Part shown: positions 45,974-53,519 of the stretch, one piece after another
Numbering within the stretch: the first letter of the stretch is position 1
Layout: every line of letters begins with the position of its first letter
Assembly (NCBI RefSeq): GCF_007954355.1
Contig: NZ_VOLR01000024.1
Coordinates: 1-64,000, forward strand
Length of the DNA stretch: 64,000 nucleotides
Origin: Colwellia hornerae
GTDB lineage: Bacteria; Pseudomonadota; Gammaproteobacteria; Enterobacterales; Alteromonadaceae
Direction of reading: 5' to 3'
Made by a program: the position numbers and the translations under genes
Notes under the pieces: model-generated
The model's database searches: none
Told to the model about the DNA's origin: nothing
Seen by the model: the letters and a program-made list of their open reading frames with translations, nothing else

Positions 45974-46441
45974 CTAAACCTCCTTACTTAACGTGTCAGC
46001 AGCTTCAACGATGGCTTTTTTAATGCGTTGGTAGGTACCACAACGACAAATATTACCTTGCATTGCGGTATCAATTTCCGCTTCAGTGGGGGCAGCATTT
46101 ACCGCTAACAAGCTTGCCGCATTCATAATTTGTCCGGCCTGACAATATCCACATTGCGGGACATTATTATTTAACCACGCTTTTTGTAGCGGGTGGTCAC
46201 CCTTTTCGGATAGCCCTTCAATGGTGGTGATTTTTTTATCAACCAAGGTACTTACTGGCGTAATACATGAACGTATGGCTTGGCCATCAACGTGAACAGT
46301 ACAAGCACCACACAAACCACTACCACAGCCGAATTTGGTACCAGTGAATTCCAAATTGTCTCGAAGAAACCATAACAGTGGCATATCGCCATCTACCGTA
46401 ATTTCATGGGCTTTTCCGTTGATTATCATCGACTGTTTCAT
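45974..46441 (-). CDS. Molybdenum hydroxylase 2Fe-2S subunit (IorA type)
   Basis: A 155-residue electron-transfer subunit with two [2Fe-2S] clusters. The plant-ferredoxin-type cluster is in [15 protein letters not shown]...C and the second in CGYCQAG...CRCG. I chose ATG 46441, with AGGA 8 bases upstream. An in-frame extension of 19 residues to 46498 has no homology. It lacks an export signal and presumably travels with the Tat-targeted large subunit. First gene of the operon. Confidence 0.94.
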   Translation of the reverse strand: MKQSMIINGKAHEITVDGDMPLLWFLRDNLEFTGTKFGCGSGLCGACTVHVDGQAIRSCITPVSTLVDKKITTIEGLSEKGDHPLQKAWLNNNVPQCGYCQAGQIMNAASLLAVNAAPTEAEIDTAMQGNICRCGTYQRIKKAIVEAADTLSKEV

Positions 46442-46752
46442 AAGTGCTATCCTATTTTTGTGTAATGGTAGATTAGCCTGATATGGCCCATTACACAAAA
46501 GTAAAATCGGTAAACAATCAAATATCTACGGTCAAAGACAGCTTGTGCTGTTATTAGCGCTAAAAGTAAGGTTTTCACATTATTTTTAGCAATAGTTAAT
46601 GTTAATTTTAAACACTCTGCTGAGTGGCTGACTAGAGGGTATTTACAATTTCTGCTTTTATAATAATTGTCATTATTGTCTATAATTTATTGAAAACCTG
46701 TCTATAGTTAGTGCAATATTGAAACAAAACAAAACAAAACTCTAAGGATTAC
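46442..46752. other. Divergent regulatory region
   Basis: 311 bases between the molybdenum operon and the binding-protein gene. A Fur-like 19-mer at 46659-46677 matches 14 of 19 positions of the classic Fur box, with an exact inverted repeat AATAAT-TGTC-ATTATT inside. No gene is visible. Confidence 0.35.
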
Positions 46753-47736
46753 ATGTATAACAAGAAAAAACTAATGCTGTTGTTATTCATTATTTGTAAC
46801 CTACTGACGTTTACGTCCTCGCAAGCGCAGACTCTTCGTAGTGACGAACCGATAAAAATTGTTTTAAACGATTGGACAAGTCAGTTGGTATTATCTCATA
46901 TTGCAGCCGAATTATTTGAGGGTATGGGCTACTCTGTTATTTTCTCAAAAAAAACCACTGGTGCTCAATGGGGTGCACTGCAACGTGGTTTAGCACATGT
47001 ACAAATGGAAGTGTGGCAAGGCACCATGGAGAAAATGTATACCCGCATGATAGATGAAGGTGGCATTATCGATGCTGGCTCTCATGATGCGACAACGCGT
47101 GAAGAATGGTGGTTCCCTGACTATGTGCTAGATCTCTGTCCGGGTTTACCCGATTGGCGGGCGCTAAATAGTTGTGCGCACTTATTTGAAACTAAAGAAA
47201 CCTCACCGAGGGGACGCTATCTTGGAGGACCTTGGGAGAAACCCGACGGGGCGAAAATAAGAGCACTAGACCTTAACTTTAAAGTAGTTACTGCTAACAA
47301 TAGTGATGAGCTTTGGGAAGTACTCGATAAAGCGATACGCAATAAGCAACCCATAGTGTTATTTAATTGGACACCTAATTGGATTGAAGCAAAATATAAA
47401 GGGCAATTTGTTGAGTTTCCTCGTTACCACTCTGACTGTGAAACAAAACCTGAATGGGGCGAAAATAAGAATTTTTTGCACGATTGCGGAAACCCTACCG
47501 ATGGTTGGTTAAAAAAAGTCGCTTGGCATGATATGCCAATAAAATGGCCGTGCGCATTTGAAACACTCACTAAAATTAACTTTAGTAACGCAATGTTAGC
47601 TAAGTTGGCGTACGAAGTAGATGTAAACAAATCGACTTATCAACAAGCAGCAAGACAATGGCTGGCAGACAATCAACTGCTTTGGGAGTCTTGGATTTCA
47701 CCGTCGTGCCAAATAACAAATAAAATAACAGGTTAA
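46753..47736 (+). CDS. Betaine-type (OpuAC) periplasmic binding protein
   Basis: A 327-residue exported solute-binding protein (signal about 1-26, ending in SSQAQ). The fold is that of OpuAC/ProX, which binds quaternary amines such as glycine betaine between tryptophans. Here tryptophans are found in LNDWTSQLVL, EVWQGTMEK, REEWWFPDYV and LFNWTPNWIEAKYKG. Six or more cysteines are unusual for the family (LCPGLPDWRALNSC, SDCETKPEW, HDCGNP). There is no ABC ATPase or permease gene nearby. Instead a hybrid kinase starts 5 bases after the stop, so it is more likely the sensing half of a receptor than a transporter part. Confidence 0.88.
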   Translation: MYNKKKLMLLLFIICNLLTFTSSQAQTLRSDEPIKIVLNDWTSQLVLSHIAAELFEGMGYSVIFSKKTTGAQWGALQRGLAHVQMEVWQGTMEKMYTRMIDEGGIIDAGSHDATTREEWWFPDYVLDLCPGLPDWRALNSCAHLFETKETSPRGRYLGGPWEKPDGAKIRALDLNFKVVTANNSDELWEVLDKAIRNKQPIVLFNWTPNWIEAKYKGQFVEFPRYHSDCETKPEWGENKNFLHDCGNPTDGWLKKVAWHDMPIKWPCAFETLTKINFSNAMLAKLAYEVDVNKSTYQQAARQWLADNQLLWESWISPSCQITNKITG

Positions 47737-47741
47737 CTCGA

Positions 47742-50147
47742 GTGAAAAAAAATAAAATTTCAATTAATCATTCCATTGGTTTTACTCTACTGCGTGGTGT
47801 TTTTTCTATTTATATTATTGTCGCGATTGTTGTCACTTTGACGCATATGACAATAGAATATTTCAATGTTAAACAAATGATTAAAAATGATCTCGCACTT
47901 TATCAATCCACTTACGAAAAGCCTTTATCTGATGCTCTGTGGGATCTTGACGAAGACCGCATAAATACCATCATCGATGGCGTTATTAAACTGCCTTCGA
48001 TTACATCGGTGCAAATATTTGATACCAACAATAATATTATTGCTCAACGAAAAAGTGACGTTCACCTTGCCACTAACGAAATCATTGCGGTTGATTTTTT
48101 AATAGATCATTATTTTGATATTGAATATCGTCGTGAAGACGAAAACTCATTAGTGGGTGTCGGCGTATTCTATTCAGATAGAGATGTCATACTGAGTAAG
48201 TTAAGTACCGGCTTTACGCTAATCATTATTAACTCAATTATTAAAACGCTGGCGCTTTGGGGGATATTTCTTTGGTTAGTAAGACCGATGTTAATTAAAC
48301 CCCTTGAAGAATTTAGCCATGCTGTAGAAAAATTAAATGTTGATGATTTAGACGACTTCAAGTTAAAAATAGACTCTGCTAAACGAAATGAATTACATGT
48401 ACTTGCCGATAGTTTTAATCATATGGCTTTACGCCTTAACTGCTCTCTTCAAGAGATCAAAGCAAGTGCCTTTGCACTTAATCATGCCAATAATTACCTG
48501 GAACAATTACTGTTAAGTGCCCAAGAAATGATGCAGGTAAATGACAAAAAAGCGTTATTTAAGCAGTATGTACAGTTCTTACACAAAGGTGTCGACACCT
48601 TAGAATCTAGTCAGTTAACGATTACTTATTTGAATCGGATCACTAAAAGTGCCAATGAATTTACTCATGTAAATTATCAATTAAGCGCTGAAGTGGTAAA
48701 AGGCCATTGCTTACTTCATTTTATTAAAGGTAGTGAAGATACGACTGATCAACTACCTGTAAAATATCAACAGTTAGCAGCAAAGGCCTTTATGGTGAGA
48801 AATGAGATGTCGTCTGAGCTTGTTGTCCCCTTTATGTCAAAAAACCAGGTATTGGGTGTTATCACACTAGGCTTATTAAAAGAAACTCCACTATCTTTGG
48901 CTGATCACTCATATATAGAAACCTTGACTCAACTTTTGGTGCTAATTTTTACTCAGCTTGATAATCAACAATATTTGGAATTTCAAGTAAAAAAACGTAC
49001 CTTGGAACTTGAACGTTCATATCAAGAAATTGAACAAAAAGCGTCAGAATTAGAAAGGGTAAGTAATTATAAATCACAGTTTCTAGCAAACATGAGTCAC
49101 GAAATACGTACGCCAATGAACGGTATCTTTGGCTCACTGCAGATTTTACAAAACTCTGTCGACAATGAAGAATCGCATGAAATTATTTTAACCGGATTGT
49201 CATCTTGTAAAAGCTTGTTAACCATTTTGAATGATATTTTAGATTTTTCTAAAATTGAGGCAGGCAAAGTAGAGTTTGAGGCCAATTCTTTTGATTTAAA
49301 GGAACTGCTCAACAATCTTTATAATGAATTTAAACCCATAGCGGTGGAAAATTCAATCACATTAGCATTGAATTTTGATGATGATTTTCATCAATATTGG
49401 CTAGGTGATGTAACAAGAGTAAAACAGGTCTTGATTAATATTATCTCTAATGCACTTAAGTTTACTCATCAAGGTAGCGTAAATATTAATATCAGTGGCT
49501 CACAAGAAGTCGTTATTAAGGTAGTCGACACGGGCATAGGCATGTCTGAATATGCCTTGAGCAGTATTTTTGACCGTTTTGAACAAGCAGATAAGTCGAC
49601 GACCAGAAAATACGGTGGCACCGGTTTAGGTGTTAATATCGCTTTGAATTTATCTAAAATGATGGGGGGTAATATAGAAGTGCAAAGCAAGCTAGATGAA
49701 GGGAGTTGTTTCGTTATTTCTTTACCTTTGACTCGAACAAATAAACAGAAGATATTGAAAGAAAAAGCACTTTTGGCGCCACCGCAATTAAACAATATCA
49801 CTATTTTACTTGCTGAGGATACTGCCATTAATCGTACCATATTTAATAAGTTAATGGCGCCGACCAGTGCCAATATATTAATGGCGAAAAATGGCGCTGA
49901 ATGTATCGAACTGTTTAAAACTCATCATCCTAAGGTTATCTTTATGGATATCCAAATGCCGGTAATGGATGGCGTTGAAGCCTGTAAAATTATTAGAGCA
50001 AGCTCTAATATTCCGATCGTTGCGATAACGGCAAATGTTATGAGTGAAGATGTTGAGTTATACAAAGAGATAGGCTTTGATCGTGTGCTAAGTAAACCGG
50101 TGCAGCTACAAGAGCTTTACGAGGCTTGTACTAAATACATTGTATAA
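47742..50147 (+). CDS. Hybrid sensor histidine kinase
   Basis: An 801-residue membrane kinase. Helix 1 (about 13-33), a periplasmic domain (about 34-148), helix 2 (about 149-180), a HAMP-like stretch, a GAF-like region (about 255-410), a coiled coil, HisKA (FLANMSHEIRTPMNG, about 445-459), HATPase (QVLINIISNALKFTH, DTGIGMS, GTGLGVN) and a C-terminal receiver (ILLAEDTAINR, acceptor in FMDIQMPVMDG about 735, KPVQ). All catalytic residues are present. The start is GTG. No phosphotransfer or DNA-binding partner lies beside it. The periplasmic domain probably talks to the binding protein encoded just upstream, as in TorT-TorS or LuxP-LuxQ. Confidence 0.92.
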   Translation: MKKNKISINHSIGFTLLRGVFSIYIIVAIVVTLTHMTIEYFNVKQMIKNDLALYQSTYEKPLSDALWDLDEDRINTIIDGVIKLPSITSVQIFDTNNNIIAQRKSDVHLATNEIIAVDFLIDHYFDIEYRREDENSLVGVGVFYSDRDVILSKLSTGFTLIIINSIIKTLALWGIFLWLVRPMLIKPLEEFSHAVEKLNVDDLDDFKLKIDSAKRNELHVLADSFNHMALRLNCSLQEIKASAFALNHANNYLEQLLLSAQEMMQVNDKKALFKQYVQFLHKGVDTLESSQLTITYLNRITKSANEFTHVNYQLSAEVVKGHCLLHFIKGSEDTTDQLPVKYQQLAAKAFMVRNEMSSELVVPFMSKNQVLGVITLGLLKETPLSLADHSYIETLTQLLVLIFTQLDNQQYLEFQVKKRTLELERSYQEIEQKASELERVSNYKSQFLANMSHEIRTPMNGIFGSLQILQNSVDNEESHEIILTGLSSCKSLLTILNDILDFSKIEAGKVEFEANSFDLKELLNNLYNEFKPIAVENSITLALNFDDDFHQYWLGDVTRVKQVLINIISNALKFTHQGSVNINISGSQEVVIKVVDTGIGMSEYALSSIFDRFEQADKSTTRKYGGTGLGVNIALNLSKMMGGNIEVQSKLDEGSCFVISLPLTRTNKQKILKEKALLAPPQLNNITILLAEDTAINRTIFNKLMAPTSANILMAKNGAECIELFKTHHPKVIFMDIQMPVMDGVEACKIIRASSNIPIVAITANVMSEDVELYKEIGFDRVLSKPVQLQELYEACTKYIV

Positions 50148-50221
50148 TGGCATATTTCGATTTTAAGCTATGCTGAGCAGGCGCGATAATACTTTGATTA
50201 CCTAGTTATAAAACAATAAAT

Positions 50222-51259
50222 TTAAAATTTTGGAAAAATTTGATTTCTGCCCGCACTTTTCGCTTGGTAAAGCTGCTTATCTGCACAGTTGATCATTTCA
50301 TCAATGCTTTGATTGTCTTTGAATTGCTCAATGCCCATACTCATTCTGATATTAATATCATGGCCTTCATAATGAACAATATGGTGCTGCAGTTTTGCTT
50401 GGATTTTTTCTGCTAAAATATTGGCACTTTCGGCTTGGGTTTGCGGTAAAATAAATAAAAATTCTTCTCCGCCCCAACGAGCAATACAATCTTGCTCCCT
50501 CATACTATGAGTAAATATTTCTGCTAACTCAATTAATACTGCATCACCGGCATTATGGCCGTATTTATCATTAATTTTTTTAAAGTGGTCAATATCACAT
50601 AAAATAATCGATAAAGGTTCTTTACTTCGAACGACCCGTGCTTGCTCTCGCTTTAAAATAGTAAGCGCAGCACGGCGATTAGATAATTGGGTTAAGGGAT
50701 CTAAATGCGCCAAGCGTTGATATTTCTCACTTAATTTTAAGGTGTGCTGATAAGATTGATCTCTTGAGTATTCATATAGAGCAGAAAGAAAAGTCACCGT
50801 TAAAAAAGAGTATAACAAACGCAATTTAAATTCAGTGCTGTAGACCGTATGAGGAATAATTTCCGCAGGTATACTCATAATAGCGATAGAGATTATTACA
50901 AATAACATCAGTTCTATCAGGCCACGTTTTAGGCCATGCACAAATACTGAAACAGGAGCAACAATAAATACCCATAATGGACCTGTATTTTCAACACCAC
51001 CTGTATACATAAGGTAAAACATTAATATATATAAAGAATATAAAATAATCGCTGAGCTTAATTTAACATTGTTAAATTTTTTATAGGTATAATAACCGAT
51101 AAAATAAATAAAGCTGGCGATGAATAACGATATCGCTAAAACAAAGTTTTTGTTAAAAAGCCCGATAAGTCCCATGATAGCCGTTATCGACATGCCCACC
51201 AATGCAAATAATGAAATGACATGAGGTTGATGAAATTTTTCGTTATCAATATGATTCAT
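50222..51259 (-). CDS. Membrane diguanylate cyclase
   Basis: A 345-residue protein with about six N-terminal helices (about 15-165) in a sensor-like membrane block and a GGDEF domain (about 185-345). The active site is GGEEF (about 257-261), preceded at the correct distance by the RxxD inhibitory site (REQD), so c-di-GMP synthesis with product inhibition is expected. ATG 51259 with a GAGA site is chosen over TTG 51277. It converges with the kinase gene, and a shared pathway is possible but not shown. Confidence 0.9.
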   Translation of the reverse strand: MNHIDNEKFHQPHVISLFALVGMSITAIMGLIGLFNKNFVLAISLFIASFIYFIGYYTYKKFNNVKLSSAIILYSLYILMFYLMYTGGVENTGPLWVFIVAPVSVFVHGLKRGLIELMLFVIISIAIMSIPAEIIPHTVYSTEFKLRLLYSFLTVTFLSALYEYSRDQSYQHTLKLSEKYQRLAHLDPLTQLSNRRAALTILKREQARVVRSKEPLSIILCDIDHFKKINDKYGHNAGDAVLIELAEIFTHSMREQDCIARWGGEEFLFILPQTQAESANILAEKIQAKLQHHIVHYEGHDINIRMSMGIEQFKDNQSIDEMINCADKQLYQAKSAGRNQIFPKF

Positions 51260-51379
51260 TTTAGCTTTTTCTCGCAAAAAATCCTTTTGCAGCGATGGTG
51301 TTCAGGCGCTGTTTATTCATTGACTATAACAGCTTATAAAATGGTTTTAAACGTTTACAAATATCTTAATATCGGCAAC

Positions 51380-53389
51380 TTATTCGATGTTCAATACTTT
51401 TTTTAATGGTGCTAAGTAAGGTTCAAAATGACGCCATTGTTCGGTGGCACTTTTATAAATTGGTTGACGAACTTGCTCAGAGCTTGGTGTCTTAATAGTA
51501 CGTTTAGTTTTATGAAAATCAACACAAGATTGTTCAAAGTTTAAGCCACAAAAATCAAGTATTCTTCTGACCTGTTTTTCCAAATCATCAACAACATCTT
51601 CGTGATTAACCGTCAAGATAAAGCCGGGTAATACCTGCTGCCAATGCGCCATTAATTTCAAATAGGCCTGGTAGTAACGACCAATATCTTCAAGGCGGTA
51701 ACTAAAATCTTGCCCTTCGGCAAATAATTGCTTAAAACCACTAAAGCAACACGCCATTGGTTGGCGTCTAGCGTCAATGATTTTCGCGTTTGGCAGTATT
51801 AATTTAATCAAACCTATATGTAAAAAGTTGTTAGGCATTTTATCAATAAAAAGGGGTGCCTGTTCACGATAGACTCGTGTTTCATCAATAAATTGTTGAC
51901 CGAAACGTTTAAAATATGTCGGATTAATTTCAGCTAAATTTTTGGGGTATTGGCTTTCTTGCTGATTTTCTTGCTCCTTCTTATTACTCTCTCGCCCGCG
52001 TAACCTAGAGGCTAAGCCTAAAATGTTGTGCAATTCCATAGTGCCATCAACTTGACTGTGTGAAGCCAGTATTTGTTCAAGCAGGGTCGAACCTGCACGG
52101 GGTAAACCAACAATAAAAATAGGGTCAGGTGAGTTGAGCCCTAAATTGCGACGCAGTTCAAATAGCTCGTGAGTACAGTATTTTATTTGCTCAGCGACTT
52201 GTTGTTCTATTTTATTAATGTCAAAGCCATTGCTAGCATGCTGTAAATCATTACCTTGCTGATAAGCTTGAAAGGCTCGCTGATAGTCTTCTCTGTCTTC
52301 AAAGGCTTTACCGGTAGCAAAATGTAATTGCACTTTGTCGGCTATCGCTAAATTTTCATCTGTGCGCTGGCGTTGCATTTTGGTGATTTCTTCATCACTA
52401 AAACGGTAGGTTTTCGTATTGGCTAAACTCCAAAATGCATCCCCGTAGCTGGGGTTTAATTGGTAAGCTTTTTGGTAAGCAGCGACCGCTTTTTTAATAT
52501 CGCCTTGAGCTTTAAGTGCATGGCCAAGCTGTAAATAGAAGCCAGGAATTTTATCATCTTGTGCGATGGCTTGCTCAAATAAAGTAATGGCTTGTGCTAT
52601 TTTACCTAAGCCCGTTAAGGTGTTGGCTTTGGCTATCTTATAGCTAAGATTGTCTGGCTGTGTAACCAGTAATATTTCCACCTGCTGCTCTGCCGCTTTA
52701 TATTTACCTAAACGGATAAGGAGGTTTAGATATTGAGAGCGAGCATGAATATGGTTAGGGGATAATTCAAGGGCGCTAGCCAGTAAAAATTCGGCATCGT
52801 CATATACTTTTAGTTCCATGCCTATTTCAGCAAGTAGGCACATACCATCGACATGACGTTTGTTATTTTGTAAAAAATGTCGACAAATTTGCTCAGCTTT
52901 TAATAATTTGCCTTCATGCATTAACTCGGTAACCGCCAGTAAAGCCGGTGGCAATTTTTTCAACCTTTCGAGATGGTTAGCTGCTTTTTGTACTTGTTCT
53001 TGTTGGCCGTATTGTCGGTAAAGTTGGATCAACTCATGCCAGCTGCCGACTAAACTTGGGTTAAGTTGCACGGCTTTTTCAAAGGATAATTTAGCTTGGG
53101 TAGCCTTGTTTAAGGCTAGATAGGTATAACCTTGTTCTTGACTTGCTCGGCTGTGCAGAGCATCAAGTTCAAGTAACGCGTTAATACTGGTTAGTGCTTG
53201 GGTAAATTCTTTGCCATAGCGCTGGGCAATAGCCATTAAATACCATAATTCAATGTGATGTTGTTGTTCGGTGACTTGTTGTTGCAGTGCTTTACTTTGT
53301 GCAATCGCTTCGTTAAATTTTGCCGTTTGGATTAAGGTTTGAATCGATTTTAAGTGTGTTTCAATCGGGGGGACAGTTGTGTTATTCAA
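51380..53389 (-). CDS. TPR-sulfotransferase fusion protein
   Basis: A 669-residue cytosolic protein. About ten tetratricopeptide repeats (to about residue 380; for example GFYLQLGHALKAQGDIKKAVAAYQKAYQLNP) are followed by a sulfotransferase domain (about 415-660). It has the PAPS 5'-phosphate loop FIVGLPRAGSTLLEQILASH and a 3'-phosphate region around ARRQPMACCFSGFKQLFAEG. The start is TTG 53389, since GGAG lies 8 bases ahead. A TTG at 53416 lacks this. Proteins of this type usually modify peptides or small molecules, and the target is unknown. It is downstream of a TonB receptor, with a terminator in between. Confidence 0.85.
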   Translation of the reverse strand: MNNTTVPPIETHLKSIQTLIQTAKFNEAIAQSKALQQQVTEQQHHIELWYLMAIAQRYGKEFTQALTSINALLELDALHSRASQEQGYTYLALNKATQAKLSFEKAVQLNPSLVGSWHELIQLYRQYGQQEQVQKAANHLERLKKLPPALLAVTELMHEGKLLKAEQICRHFLQNNKRHVDGMCLLAEIGMELKVYDDAEFLLASALELSPNHIHARSQYLNLLIRLGKYKAAEQQVEILLVTQPDNLSYKIAKANTLTGLGKIAQAITLFEQAIAQDDKIPGFYLQLGHALKAQGDIKKAVAAYQKAYQLNPSYGDAFWSLANTKTYRFSDEEITKMQRQRTDENLAIADKVQLHFATGKAFEDREDYQRAFQAYQQGNDLQHASNGFDINKIEQQVAEQIKYCTHELFELRRNLGLNSPDPIFIVGLPRAGSTLLEQILASHSQVDGTMELHNILGLASRLRGRESNKKEQENQQESQYPKNLAEINPTYFKRFGQQFIDETRVYREQAPLFIDKMPNNFLHIGLIKLILPNAKIIDARRQPMACCFSGFKQLFAEGQDFSYRLEDIGRYYQAYLKLMAHWQQVLPGFILTVNHEDVVDDLEKQVRRILDFCGLNFEQSCVDFHKTKRTIKTPSSEQVRQPIYKSATEQWRHFEPYLAPLKKVLNIE

Positions 53390-53450
53390 CGATTTTGCTC
53401 CAAGGCAGGTTAACAAGTGGTCTTGCTCTGATGAGATACTCTATCAATAA

Positions 53451-53482
53451 AAAGCCGCTTGATACAAAGTTCAAGCGGCTTT
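53451..53482 (-). terminator. Terminator of the TonB receptor gene
   Basis: A 12-bp perfect stem (53451-53462 with 53471-53482, arm AAAGCCGCTTGA) with an 8-base loop. On the minus strand a T-tract follows. Confidence 0.85.
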
Positions 53483-53519
53483 ATTTAATTTTTATTTAAA
53501 AGTTAACTAACTTTAACGC

